Shown here: positions 10,797-23,290 of the stretch, piece by piece
Numbering within the stretch: position 1 is the first letter of the stretch
How the letters are laid out: every line of letters starts with the position of its first letter
Origin: Prinsepia uniflora
Lineage: Eukaryota; Streptophyta; Magnoliopsida; Rosales; Rosaceae
DNA: 64,000 bases
Assembly: GCA_032719365.1 (NCBI GenBank)
Contig: CM064870.1
Location: 20,340,738 to 20,404,737 of the forward strand
Direction of reading: 5' to 3'
Position numbers and translations under genes: made by a program
Notes under the pieces: model-generated
Told to the model about the DNA's origin: nothing
The model's database searches: none
The model's input: only the letters and a program-made list of their open reading frames with translations

Positions 10797-12230
10797 TTGA
10801 CGGGAAAAATGCAACTAAACTTAGAAGATGCAAACCAGAAAACACCTTGTGCCTCCAATTCCAAAAACAAGGAAGTTACAAGGCAAATGAAACCTTTTCC
10901 TTATTTAAAAATTTAACTTTATTTCGCAAGTACAGGCTATTTATCAGTGCTTCCCAAAAAGATACGATCTTGAATCCCAACAAAATGTGTATTAGCATTC
11001 TTATCCAGGGAGCTTTCTCAAATCTTTTTCCTGTATTTAAAGGTAAAACACAATAAGAGGTGGGGAGCAAACTAGACATGATATGCCTGAAAGTTCAAGA
11101 CGAGTGTTTTCAATAATTTAAACTTAACTATAACAATCAACAGTGTTAATTGTAACAAAAAAAAAGCCAGTAGATTTATAAGAACACTTTAATGGAGTTT
11201 TCAATGCCTCTGTGTGCATAGATGAGAAACAAAGAAGATATAAAATTACAATATATGAAAGATATTGATGAGCATAAAGAATGGTTCATTATCTAAAAGA
11301 GAAGATTAGTTCCCCATGAGTGAATTCCAATTGTATTGGTTTTTACTTGTTCTCATTTCTCATACAACATATAACTTATTAGTTTTGAACCATGAACAAG
11401 TCCATCTCGGAGGTTGGGAGAGCTAAGAGATAAATTTCGTAATTCAGACTAGCAGAGCAAAGCTCAATAATCAATACCGACGAAAATACAAAACAAAAAT
11501 TATAGAAAATCCTAACATAAAACTTGGCAGGTCATGTTCTTCGCTCTCCAGAACCCAATAAGAAATAAGCACGCAAAAGATGAGTGTAATGCAATCAATT
11601 GGTAGATTTATTCAGCTAAAAAGAAAGAAAGAGAAAATGAAACATTTTTTTAGCTGAAACCAATAAGAATGAGAAATGTAAAGAATAAAATTCAAATTTT
11701 AATCTCCCAAATAACGCTCTCAGGATTCCAGGAAACCGAAAATCCGAATTTCAACGAGTCATACAATGATAATTCAGATTATAGACCATGTCAAACTGTT
11801 CTGGAAATCAATCATTTCCTACCAAGACAAAATCTTTAACTTCCATTATTGAAGAGTTCAACTTACAACTAAGAAAATCTTATCATCAATGCTAATTTTT
11901 TTTTTTAAAGCACACCATTTCTACCAAAATGAAAAATATACACAATACCACCAATTAATAATCAAGCGATTAACTAAACATAAATTCAGCAAAAAAATAT
12001 TAACATCGAATCATGCATACATATATAAACATAAAAATTTGTAATACGAAGATGGCAGAGCCTACCTCAAATTCAAGCTGAAATGCATGGGAATTCGTGA
12101 GATAAATTAGTATGGTGAAATAGGGGATGGAGTAGAGGGAGCTAGGGTTTCTGAAAGGCTCTATCTCTGTGTTTCTCTGCGTACCCTTTACCTCTGTATC
12201 TTCTTGTCTATCATGATTTGAGTCTGTGTG
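10797..12230 (-). other. 5' leader of the SKP1-like gene: untranslated exon plus a 1.25-kb leader intron
   Basis: On the - strand a non-coding first exon ends at 12066 with GAG|GTAGG. The matching acceptor TTTAG lies at 10816-10815, leaving an 18-base leader before the ATG at 10796. The intron is therefore 12065-10815. Upstream of 12066 the - strand is CT-rich and reads as a typical plant leader (aaaccctagctccctctac). I could not fix the transcription start, which is probably between 12130 and 12230. Long first introns in a 5' leader often raise expression in plants. Confidence 0.65.
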
Positions 12231-12626
12231 CGGTTGTGTCCGGCACGTGACTCTATCAAAGAAGGAGGAGCTCTTGCACGTGCGGTAGTTAGGGTTTTGG
12301 ACTTGAGGAATCGACCCGACTGAAATTTGGGCCGGTCCGACTATAAACTGCCAGCAATCCCATCATTTAGATGATTTTTTAGGTAAATGGGCCCTGACGA
12401 CCAATAGATGTTGGGGCCCGCACATGAATTTTACTCTTTCTAACTTTACATCTCACTTGTTAGTTCTTATTTTTAGGATTGATGTAACTGGCTTTACCTT
12501 TTCACATGTAACTTGAATCATGCTCAACCTTAAATACCTCTTCAATAAATAGTCCTGAGCAAATAAGAAACACTTAAAAAACGTAGAGGTATTTTCTAGA
12601 TAGTTTGGTAGACCAAATGACTAATC
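12231..12626. other. Upstream region of the SKP1-like gene, no gene seen
   Basis: This is the probable promoter of the - strand SKP1-like gene near 12231-12330, passing into anonymous sequence. GCACGTGACT at 12244 and GCACGTGCGG at 12276 contain CACGTG cores, the binding site of many bZIP and bHLH factors. The rest is AT-rich with no supported feature. The hAT element at 12627 starts immediately after it. Confidence 0.4.
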
Positions 12627-13396
12627 TAGGCCTCGTCATCGGGCCGGGTCGGGCAAGTCCGGCCCAAAATTTTTGGGCTTGGGCCGGACCGGGCCGGGCC
12701 TATTTCATAATTTAAAAAATACCGGGCCGGGTCGGGTGAGCTTGATCATAAATATGAAAGCCCATACCCTTTGTCGGGCCGGGTTTCGGCCGGGCTTTTA
12801 TCGGGCTTTACGGGTCGGGCCTATTAAGCCCACTTGGGCCGGGCCTACTAAGCCCATTTGTACCTACCTAATTGTAAAAAAAAAAAAAGTGAGTTGAGCT
12901 TAAATATTATTATTGAATATTGAAATAAGCTAAGGAGGGGTATTATTGGATTTGGAGAATTGACTTAACTTTTCGACCATAAAGCCGAGATAGGATAAGG
13001 AAGTCGATAAGAGAGTCAGAGACCTAGTGAGTTTTTTTGAATTTAGGGTTAGGGTTTGGTTTGGGCATTGAGCTTTTAAATGACACTAGGTTGAGATTTG
13101 GTTGGAGTTTTGGATTTTGGCTATGATAGTAGTAACAAGATTGGACTAGGTATCAATTCTTAATTTATAATTATTTTATATTTTCGGGCTTATGAGTCGG
13201 GTTAACCTGGGCGGGTCGGGCTGGGCTTACCGGGCTTTATCGGGCTCGGGCCTATCGGGCCTATCGGGCCTAACGGGCTTGAATACACTAAACCCAAGTC
13301 CAGCCCGTCAACATGCGGGCCGGGTCGGGCTTTTTGTCATCGGGCCTATCGGGTACCCATAAGCCCGTGGGCTTCTGGGCCAAATGATGAGGGCTA
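12627..13396. mobile_element. hAT-superfamily non-autonomous element, 770 bp
   Basis: The left end reads TAGGCCTCGTCATCGGGCC and the right end is a diverged inverted copy (ggccaaatgatgagggcta). A perfect 8-bp target-site duplication, GACTAATC, flanks it at 12619-12626 and 13397-13404. Both ends are dense in CGGGCC and GGGCTT units in both orientations (12640-12860 and 13180-13390), around an AT-rich core without a transposase. It is a second hAT family with the same design as the MITE at 2121: repeat-rich, self-complementary subterminal regions. Confidence 0.88.
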
Positions 13397-13404
13397 GACT
13401 AATC

Positions 13405-13957
13405 ATTTTAAGTCTTTTACTATTTACTAGTTCATGTTCAACCCAGTTCTTTTTAACTAAGGGCATATTTGTAAATCCATTCACAACTGTTGAAGCTGTG
13501 CGTTTTAGTTTGGGCCTAACAGCTTCTAATATATAGCAGTGGCTAAGAATCTTGCAATGTGCGTGAAAAAATTAGTATTGTTTTCCTTTTAATCTTGGTT
13601 TTAGGGTTGGGTCTAAACCATGGATTGATTTTCGTTTTGGTTTTAAGAAAAAGTTTTTTATAACTGTTTTTGTTGTTGAATTGATAAACAAAACGTTTTT
13701 ATCAAAACTGTTTGGATTTGTTTTGAAGAAATCATAATTCAAGCTAGAATACTTTCATGTGTTTCTCTAATTGCTTTTTAACTTTGTTTCTTCGATTTTA
13801 TCAAATCTTTGTTCGTTCATCTGGGTTCTTCATGTATTATTGCTTGATGAATCGATCAAGTTTGTTTTTAATTGAGTGCATATGAGTGTTCATTGAACAA
13901 GATCGAGTATGCTTGAACTACTACCAAGAGAGATATGCAAAGAAGCTTAGCTAGATT
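13405..13957 (+). repeat. Left part of a copia-type LTR, split by a gypsy insertion
   Basis: The stretch has no ORF and lies directly left of the gypsy element at 13958. Its right half resumes at 25885. The assignment to a copia LTR comes from the right half, which runs into a Met-tRNA primer site and a copia gag start at about 26335-26640. The left border of the LTR is not visible and may lie left of the hAT element. Confidence 0.45.
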
Positions 13958-16473
13958 TGTAACAACCCAGATTTTCAAGAATTTTTAATTTCGGGAATTC
14001 AGTGGTAAAATGACAATTATGCCCTAAAAACGGGAAAAATGTTGAATTTTGACCCGTAAGGTCAATTGCATGTGTACCGAGGTCTATTACGTAGATCGAG
14101 ACCTTACGAGTACGTAGACAGGCGGCATGCCCAATTTGGATAACCTACGGATATTTCACGCGTCTAAAACATTTTAACGGATTACAGGTACGTTTTACAA
14201 GGAAAACTCATTGAGTTGGCTTGTTTTAATTGGCCTAAAAATATCTAAAGCTGAACCAATGAGTGAGTGACACTTGTCATTCATCTCATTGGCCCATTTT
14301 CCCACATTTCATGCCCTGAAGTGCATTCCCCCTTCCCCATTTCCTTCCATTCGACTGAACAACCATTTTCCCCACTACCCATCCCCTTTGCTGATGTCTG
14401 ACTGAAAGAGATAGTGAGTGTGAGAGGAAGAGAGTGTTGAGACAAAAAGAATGGCAGATACGGCAGGGACAACCGCGTACGACGGCTAGAAAACACGAAA
14501 AAGGTAAGTCTTGGGCCTTAGATTTTGGTTTTTTTGTTTTGAGGGTTGAAAACACAAACTGAGACTTGGATTTTGTTCCTTGTACTCATGCGAATCTACA
14601 GGGACAAAAACGGGACGAGTAGATCGACTAGACTTCGAGTTTGAAGATTGGTCGAAAAGGATCCAGCTTAGTTGAAGCTTTCAAGGTATGTTCTTTCGAT
14701 TTTGAGCTCTTAGATCGTTTCTTGGGTCAATTACAAGTAGGTGGGTGAAAGAATGGAGTGAAAAGGATGAGTTTTGAGGGAAAATCGGGTGAATTGATGT
14801 GAAGGGTCGCAAGTCGACCCATTACAAGGTCGCGAGTCGACCCATCTGAAGGTATGAGACGATTACGTGGCATGCCACATCATCGCTATCAAACCACATG
14901 GAAAATCAAGTGGTGCCATGTGGCAGCTTGTCAGGTCAAGGCAGAATCGATGTGGCAGTGTCATGTCAGCGATGTCAAACCACGTGGACCAATGAGGTGG
15001 TGCCACTTAGCATTGTGTTAGAGGTTGTCAGGTGACGTGGCTGCTAACATGTCATGATGACGTCAACATGGACACGTGTCATGCGTTAAAGGGTAACATG
15101 TGGCACCAATCAGGGAGTGTCATGTGGCAGTTGTTAGAAGTTGTCAGATGTTAGTAGGGCTGACATCAGCGTTGACCTCCGTTGACCAGCGATGACCAAA
15201 CATTGACTGTCGTGTGAGGGTACGTGGGCACAAATTTCGAAGTCAAATTGATCTTGTTTGAAAGGGTATGACGATTTGAATTCAATGGTGATGGTTTCAA
15301 GTTGATCGGAGGTCGTTTGGGTAGTGTTTGGATGATTTTTATCCTCGGGTTGCGTGTTCGGATTGCGTTTACTGTTCCGGTATTTATGGTTTTCCATCTT
15401 GAGGTATTATATAGGTCCATTGATCATTACTCGTTGTGTTTGACAAGCAGAAACGATCACGAGACTTCTGAGGGACGTCCAGCTCAAGGTTGAGCTAGCA
15501 GCTTGGACCAAGTGTGAGTGGACTTTGACTTATAAAATAATGCATGCATAAATTTTTTGTTGATCTTACGAACATGATTTGAAATGCAAGTCTTCATATT
15601 ATTTAGATTGATGAATTGAATGAATGTTTATGCTATGATTTGAGTATGATTTGGTGAAAAGAATACTAGACACCGTTTTATGATATTTGTGGAAACCATG
15701 TTTTGGGCTAAGACCCTACTCAAACAAATGATTTGATTTGAAAATACAACCGTTTATGAAATGAGTTTCCATTATTTTCATTGTGACTATTCTCTATGAG
15801 TATTCAGACTGTGTGTATGGTATTGTTACTCGGTCATAGGAGTGCTTATGTATGGCATCGGTCGCTGACGTGTTCACTACGATATGAACATCGGTCGTTG
15901 ATTGTTCACGGCGACGTGCTCGGACATGAGCTATCCTAGAGCCTATATGCACGCGTTGCATGGATATCGTGACAAGTTATGGTATGAGATTGAGATTGGG
16001 TATGAGAATGAGTCACAAATGTTTTTGAAGATCACCTGTGTCCAGGAATTTTCTTATGTACTGTTTTATTTGGAAGAAATGATTTTACTGATTATGCATG
16101 CATGCTTAACAAAACGGAGGGGTAAATATTGATTTTGGAAAATGAGTTTCTAAATTAATTATTTTTGTCCACTTATGTTTTTTATGTTTTACTGACCCAC
16201 CAGGCCGCTTACATAGGCGTCAAGGCTAGTCCAAGGAGAGATATATATCTTATCCGTTGTTGTTTACTCTTTGTTTTACATAGTAGGTACTTTTGTTTTG
16301 TAACTTATTGTGCAATCATGACTGCTCTGTAATTACTGTAGATTGGTTAGGCTAGTTTAAATAACAGTTATGTTAGTTCTTTTATGCCTTGTCTCGCATT
16401 GTTTTGTATTTTTGTGTTCGACGGGAGTAAGACCTGCATGATTACCAAAGTGTATTCGGGACGGGTCCCGACA
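13958..16473 (+). repeat. 5' LTR of the 13958 gypsy element, 2516 bp
   Basis: The LTR begins TGTAACAACCC and ends GACA. It carries the conserved GACAGGCGGCATG motif at 14117. A possible first leader donor AAG|GTAAGT is at 14504, with a possible acceptor CTACAG ending at 14601 and a second donor AAG|GTATG at 14686. A GTGAGTGGAC donor lies at 15514-15523, next to ATGCATGCATA at 15540. The matching downstream set is ATGCATGCATG at 16094, GTCCACTTA at 16167 and acceptor CCACCAG ending at 16203. Several ACGTCA-type motifs lie between 14870 and 15190. Confidence 0.9.
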
Positions 16474-16476
16474 ACG

Positions 16477-16490
16477 TGGTATCAGAGCAG
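16477..16490 (+). other. Primer-binding site for initiator Met-tRNA
   Basis: TGGTATCAGAGCAG starts three bases after the LTR end. TGGTATCAGAGC is the standard complement of plant initiator Met-tRNA used by Tekay-type gypsy and many copia elements. Confidence 0.9.
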
Positions 16491-16541
16491 TAGGTTGTTT
16501 GTCATAGACTTCGTGTTTTTTTTTTTACAGAAATTCGCGAT

Positions 16542-17388
16542 ATGCCTTCGAGGTGAGCCCCCTCCATGGCCTGATGATGAGCTTGAGGGCCTAAATATTG
16601 AGAGAGCCCATAGGTTGGGAGAAACCGTGTTTACTGGTCAGACTACTCCTAACGAGGCTTACGAGTGGATCATTCGGCTAGAGAGAATTTTTACAGTCGT
16701 GAGGTGTCTTCCTGGAGATAGGGTACTGCTCGCCACATTTCTCTTGGGTGGTCATCCCTACAGATGGTGGTGTGGATTACAGATGACCGGATTAGATGCT
16801 AACACCCTTACTTAGGAGGCTTACCAAAACCTTTTCATGGATCAGTTTTATCCCCGCTCCTACCGTGTGGAGAAAGAAGTTGAGTTCTTGCAGCTACAGT
16901 AGGGAACCACGATAGTACCTGAGTACGAGCAGATATTCCTGGCTCTATCCCATTTTGCCCCATGTTACGTGTCAATTGAGGAAGACAAATGCTGACATTT
17001 TGAACTCGATCTGAGGAATGATGTACGGGCCATAGTGATATCCGGATCCTTTGTTACACTCTGAGAGTTAGCAGATGCTGCGACTAGATTTTAGGCTAGT
17101 TTACCAGCACAGCAGCAGCTTACAAGCCCTAGACACCACCGAGAGCGTCAGTTCGCTGGACCGTCATGCTAGAGAGTTTCGAGGAAGAATGGTTCTAGTT
17201 CGAGATCTTCTTGAGGAGGCCAATTTGGGTATGGTGCCGGTAGAGGTGAGTGAAGTCTTGGGGTTAGACACAAGGAATCTCGGTTCAGAGGGACATCATC
17301 TGGTTCCAGCGCCAGAAAGAGTAGTGGATCAAGTCCGTCGAGAATGGTGGTGTGTTACTTTTGTGGAGAGCAATGACACATCTCGAGA
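16542..17388 (+). pseudogene. gag of the 13958 gypsy element, broken
   Basis: An ATG at 16542 opens a frame beginning MPSR, but the reading frame shifts almost at once. Gag-like sequence then continues (LNIERAHRLGE, YEWIIRLERIF, FLLGGHPYRWW). In-frame stops follow at 16813 and about 16901, with more after. A CX2C zinc-knuckle start (CYFCGEQ) near 17350 is interrupted by the solo LTR at 17394. The domain is that of a Ty3/gypsy capsid protein. It cannot be translated as it stands. Confidence 0.8.
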
Positions 17389-17393
17389 CGTTG

Positions 17394-19713
17394 TGTAACG
17401 ATCCGTCCCGGGATTTGGGATTAGCATAGTAGTTAAGGACGGATTAGTGAGGTTAATCAGTGATTAGTTGGATACTTTCGGACGGACAGTGCAAAATGAC
17501 GATTTTGCCCCTAGAATGGGCAAAATGTTGACTTTTAGTTCGGACAGTCAATTGGGCATTGAACGATGACCGTGATGTAATTCGGGACGTCACGAGTCCG
17601 TAGACAGGTGGCACGCCCGATTCCGACATCCGAGGAGGAAGTTATGATGTTCGGAAGGTTGAGGGCATTATCGTGATTTGGTTAAAAAGAGGGAAATTGT
17701 TGACTTTTTGTTCGACCCTTAGTTTTCACCCAAACTGAGGACCGTTAGATAGGTCTTGATGTTCTGAGTACAACAACAGGCGGCACGCTGTCATCGGACG
17801 TCGGACGGTTAAGTTGTGGTTCTAGAAAAGTGAAGGGCAAAATGGTCATTTGGACGTATAAGGGCATTTTGGTCTTTTTACACCATTGAACTTTGTGCAA
17901 CCGGCTAAGGACATGTGGACATCAATTATTGGATATTTTGGGGTTGTGTCCATAGAGTGAATGACACCTGGTGATATCCTAGAGGCTTCTGCCTACTTCT
18001 ACATTGTTTGAGCCAATTTTAAATGGACAGTTATGTCGTGTGCACGATTACTGGGAAAAACAGAGGAACTAAAAAGCGGAAGAGCAGAGGACTAGATTGT
18101 GTGAGTGTGACGATGAACCCAATTCTCTCAAACCCAAACCCTGACCAGTGATGAGTGGTTAAGACGAGAGACAGTGGTTGAATGGTGGTGGTGACAGGAG
18201 GGCCGCTAGAGACGGTGGCTTTGAACCTGTGAAGACCAAAACAGGGGACCGTGAGGAACATTCGATCTTCCACTCTCCACAGTGATCGGTTGCCCCTAAG
18301 TTATGAACTAAAACGAGAGAGTAGGACGTGGAAACCGTGGTGGTGTTGCCGTGGAGGGCCGCCGTGCACGGTGAAGGCAGAACACAGGTAAGCCGTGAGT
18401 TCTGTTTCTAGCCGATTCTGTTTAAGTTTGAAGTAGTTAGTGACCTTGTTATGGTATTTGGACAGGTTCGGGAAAGCTGAGGATAGCGAAATGGCTGGGA
18501 ACGGCGTAAGTGCGCACGTATCGAGGCGACGTCGGAATGGTCTGTGAGTGGACTTTGCTTTCTAACTCTTAATGCATGCATATATGTTTTATATGATTTC
18601 TATACTTGATTCTATGATTTGATTTATGATCTTGATGGTTTACGGTTTTGCACATTTTTCGAGGTATTTTACGGAATTTCACGTTTTACGAGGTTTCGAT
18701 TTCTCTTGTGTTTTGACGATGGATTTTAATGATTTGACTTCGGGTTTTGAAATATGATTTGATTTCAAGGTTTTGAAATGGATTTCGGAAAAGTGATTTC
18801 GGGCTTGGAGCCCTGTTCTTGTGATTTCGGAAATGATGTTTTGGATTTGGTTTTGAAGTTTGGAAAGGAAGTCTGGATTTGGGTTCGGGACAGTGGTTCC
18901 GGATGCCGGCTTACGGAATCATTGTTGCGAATTCGGATAAGGATTTTCTATGGTTTTCACTGATTGAATGGAAAATGGTTTTGGGTTTAAAGACCCGGAA
19001 AAAAGAGAAAACCCACTGGATCTGGTTTTGAGTTTAAAGACTCGGTGATTATGATACGCCCCGAGGCCTGCGCTTGTGTTTTGAGTTTAAATTGCGCATT
19101 GTGTTTTGAGTTTAAAGACTTGGGCGCACTTGAGATCCAGTAAACTTGTATGATTGATATTTTCACTGGGTTTTTACTGGTTTTCTGATGTTTTGGGCAA
19201 TGGCCCGGATGAAGTGGATTTGACGAGTTTCGGGACTGAGTTCCTGGATTTGAGATTTGAGGCTGAGGCCTGGATTTGAATAACGGTTTTGATACTGGTT
19301 TTCAAATGGTTTTTCAATGATGGTTTTTGATATGAGTGATTTCATGACTTGACTTGATATGCATGCATTGGTTTTTGCGTAAAGGGTATAAATGTACTTG
19401 TTTTACTAAACTGTTTTTAAACTTATACTTTATTTTTGTCCACTCACAGTCTTTCGTGTTTTCGATATCCTGCAGGTTGTTGCGTTGCAGGCTGTTGTTC
19501 GAGAGAGACGGAGACATCACAACCGAGATCCACAGTAGTTCGGCGCACTCTGGGAAGTCTGGATAATTTTAGGCTGGCTAGATCGAGAATCCCTTGTTCG
19601 ACTTATGTGTCACATGGAGGTTGGACGCTAGTTTAGCCTTCGTGGCATACATAAGTTTGACGGGACCAGGCTTTAGCCCTTAATCCCGGGGGGATTAGGG
19701 GTGGGTCCTGACA
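17394..19713 (+). repeat. Solo LTR (gypsy, Tekay-like) inserted in gag, 2320 bp
   Basis: It begins TGTAACGATCCG and ends CCTGACA, with a perfect duplication CGTTG at 17389-17393 and 19714-19718, so it is a solo LTR made by recombination between the two LTRs of a full element. The family matches the LTR at 44720 (same text around GGAGACATCACA). It shows the paired GACAGGYGGCACG motif (17603 and near 17775), a GTAAGC donor at 18388, the GTGAGTGGAC donor arm at 18544, GTCCACTCAC at 19438 and the acceptor CCTGCAG ending at 19475. TTTAAAGAC palindromes lie at 18983-19125. Confidence 0.93.
18983..19125 (+). repeat. Dispersed palindromic units around TTTAAAGAC inside the solo LTR
   Basis: Units such as GGGTTTAAAGACCC (18983) and GAGTTTAAAGACTC (about 19030) recur with variable spacing. 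Each is nearly its own reverse complement. The same units form a larger array in the related LTR at 46981-47165. Confidence 0.7.
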
Positions 19714-22700
19714 CGTTGCCCCTACTTGCCAACTAGCAGTGGTACAGGCCGAGGTGCTATGGAGCAGGAGCTGAGTGCGACCTCGAGTTTCAACACGACA
19801 GGTGCAAGAGGAACCCGTCAAGCGTATGGTGGACCCCGAGGAAATGGCTGAACACCAGAAGCACATGCTCGAGTATTTGCAATGACATAGTAGGAGGCCC
19901 GAGCAGCTCCCAACGTAGTGATAGGTACACTCTCTATTTTTGGTCATGATGCATGTATATTGGTAGATCCCGGGGCTACACACTCTTTCATTTATCAGGG
20001 TTTTGCTTCGTTAGAAGATATGGAGGTTTCTTCTTTGGATTGTGATATGGGAGTCAGTACACCAGTTGGGGAGGTTAATGTGGTGACCCTCGTGATTCGA
20101 GATTATCCAGCATTGATAGAGGGTGTCGGCCTAGAGGCTGATTTAATAGTCCTAGACTTGCATGATTTTGATGTCATACTTGGGATAGATTATTTGTCGG
20201 TACATCACGCCTTTATCGATTGTTTCAATAAGAGGGTGAGAATCCACAGTCCGGGTTTACCTGAGGTGATTTTCCAGGGATATCAGAGGGTGTTTCTCTC
20301 TGGAGTAATTTCAGCTCTTATAGCGGACATGTTACTGAGGAAAGGTAGTCAAGGTTACTTGGTTCATGTAATGGATGTGCAGATTACTCCAGAGAGAGCT
20401 GATGACATACCAGTGGTATGGGAATTTCCAGATGTATTCCTAGAGGACTTACCACGATTATAACCGCATAGAGAGATCGAGTTCACCATCGAGCTTCTTC
20501 CAAGTACGAAACCTATCTCTCAAACACCATATCGTATGGCACTATCTGAGTTAAGGGAATTGAAAGTTCAGTTACAAGATTTGGTGGATATGGTATTTAT
20601 TCGACCAAAAGTATCACCCAGGGGAGCTACGGTATTGTTCGTGAGGAAAAAAATGGTAGTCTGCGATTGTGCATAGACTATCGGCTACTCAATAAGGTGA
20701 CAGTGCGGAATAAGTACCCCCTATCTCGGATTGATGATTTATTTGACCAGTTGAGAGGAGCCAAGTATTTTTTGAAGATTGACCTCCAGTCTAGATACTA
20801 TCAGTTAAGGATTGCTGAGGGAGATGTTCTCAAGACTACTTTCTGAACAAGATACGGCCATTATGAGTTTCTGGTAATACCATTTGGATTGACAAATGCA
20901 CCAGATGCATTTATGGATTTGATGAATCTAGTATTTTCGGTCATACATGGATCAATTTGTGATCGTATTCATTGATGACATACTGGTATATTCAAAAGAG
21001 TGTCAAGGTGCACGAGAAGCACTTGAGGTTGGTGTTGAATAAGTTAAGGAAGAACCAACTGTATGCCAAGCTCAGTAAGTGTCAAATTTGGTTTACCAGT
21101 ATAGGATTTTTGGGACATCTGATTTTGGCAGAGGGGATTAGTGTGGACCCCCAGAAAACAGAATCTGTAACTAATTAGGTGCAACCGAAGAATGTTTCTG
21201 AGTTTAGGAGTTTCGTGGGGTTAGTTAGTTACTACAAACACTTTGTAGATGGTTTCTCTACTATAGCCGCTCCCTTGACTCGTTTAACTAGAAATGGAGT
21301 TAGGTTTGTTTGGAACAAACACTTTGAACGAAGTTTTCAAGAACTGAAAAGACAGCTCACCTCTGTGCTAGTTTTAGCCCTTCCTAATGATAGTGGGGAG
21401 TATGAGGTGTATAGTGATGCATCGTTACAAGGCTTGGGTTGCGTATTGATGCAACATGGGAAAGTCATCGCTTATCCCCACCCACGATTTGGAGCTGGCG
21501 GCGGTAATACATGCCCTAAAAATTTGGAGACATTACTTGTACGGGGAGACATGCAAGATTTTCACCGATCATCAGATTTTGAAGTACCTCTTTACTCAGA
21601 AGGATTTCAATCTGAGACAAAGACAGTGGTTGGAATTAATCAAGGACTATGACTGCACGATTGAGTATCATCCTGAAAAGGCAAATGGAGTAACAGACAT
21701 CTTTAGCAGGAAGTCTGCAGGTTCCTTAGCCCATCATAGATTAGTTTATCTACCCTTGTTAGTGGAGCTCCGAAAAGCAAGCGTTATACATGGATTGGAT
21801 GATGAGGGAGCACTATTGGCCAGTTTCCATGTAAGACCTATCTTGATTGACCGGGTTATTGAGGCTCAACTTCAAGATCCTACTTTGTGTGTTCTGAGGA
21901 ACGAAGTTGAAGCGGGTGATATGCAGGATCTCACTCTTAGGAGTGATGGAGATTTACTGAAACCGGTTCGTATGTGTGTACCTTAGAATGCAGAGCTGAG
22001 GATAGAGATTCTTAAGGAGGCCAATAGTTCAGCTTATGTGATGCGTCCAGTAGGAACGAAGATGTATCGTACACTTAAGAAGTATTACTAGTGGGCGGGA
22101 ATGAAAACAGAGATTGTAGAGTACATTGGTAAATGTTTGATTTGCCAACAGGTCAAGGCTGAATGACAGGGACCATATGGAGCCTTACAGCCACTTCCGA
22201 TCTCTGAGTGGAAATGGGATCACATAACTATAGACTTCGTATTCAAATTTCCTAGGACACATAGAGGTTTTGATGGAGCCTGGGTTACGAAGTCAGCTCA
22301 TTTCTTACCAGTGTGCGAGAACTTCAAACTGGAATGGTTTGCTAGTTTGTTTGTTGCCGAGATCATCAGATTGCATGGGACACCAGAATCGATAGTTTCG
22401 GATCGAGATCCACGGTTTACGTCAAAGGTTTTGGCGGAATTTGTAGAAAACCATTGGTACAAGGCTACATTTCATTACTGCATTTCATCCTCAGACCGAT
22501 GGACAGTCTGAGAGGATTATTCAGACTCTGGAGGATATGATGAGAGCATGTGTACTATAGTTTCAGGACACTTGGGATACGCTTCTACCATTGATGGAAT
22601 TTTCCTACAACAACAGTTATTAGTCAAGTATTGGGATGGCTCCATTTGAAGCACTGTATGGACGACAGTGCATGACGTCGATATGTTGGACTGAGATAGG

Positions 22701-23255
22701 CGAGAGGGCTGTACTGACACTCGATTTCATGGATATGACCCAAGAAAAGGTCCGAAGTATCAAAGAAAGGTTGAAGGTGGCACAGGAACGTCAGAAAAGC
22801 TACTCTGAAAGTTGGATCAGAGCCTTGGAGTTTGCAGTAGAGACTGGGTTTTTCTGAAGTTATCTCCTTGGAAGGGTATTGTATGTTTTGGTAAACGTGG
22901 GAAGTTAAGACCCCATTACATTGGACCATATGAGATTATAGAAATGATTGGCTCTGTTGCGTACAGATTAGCTTTGCCCTTAGAGCTTTCGAGAATACAT
23001 GATGTGTTCCATGTTTCGATGCTCCGAAAGTACTTACATAAGGAATCACATGTTCTGGAAGAACAACCGTCGGAACTCAGAACAGATTTGAGCATTGTGG
23101 AACAACTAGTGCAGATTCTAGATTGGAAAGAGAAAATATTACGGTGCAAGACTATTCCCCTAGTGAAAGTGTTGTGGAGGAACTACCACGTGGAAAAGGC
23201 CACATGGGAGCCCGAAGCACTGATGCGGGCACAGTATCCACATTGTTTTGAATGA
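19714..23255 (+). pseudogene. pol of the 13958 gypsy element, broken by many stops and frameshifts
   Basis: Domains appear in canonical order. They are an aspartic protease with GATHSFI near 19973, and reverse transcriptase from about 20530 with an FIDDILVY-type active site near 20965-20995. RNase H follows (YSDASLQGLGC, about 21410), then integrase with VSDRDPRF near 22400, and a C-terminal region with HVSMLRKYL and a chromodomain-like end (KVLWRNYHVEKATWEPEAL). The frame is broken by a stop at 20461, frameshifts in the reverse transcriptase near 20650 and 20938, a stop at 21176, a frameshift near 21475 that removes part of RNase H, and several stops in integrase. The final stop at 23253 lies 35 bp before the 3' LTR. 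It is not functional. Confidence 0.88.
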
Positions 23256-23272
23256 ATTTCGGGGATAAAATT

Positions 23273-23289
23273 TTTATAAGGGAGGTAGA
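23273..23289 (+). other. Polypurine tract and border of the 3' LTR
   Basis: A purine-rich stretch (ataagggaggtaga) ends just before TGTAACAACC at 23291. It is the expected primer site for plus-strand synthesis. Confidence 0.75.
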
Positions 23290-23290
23290 T

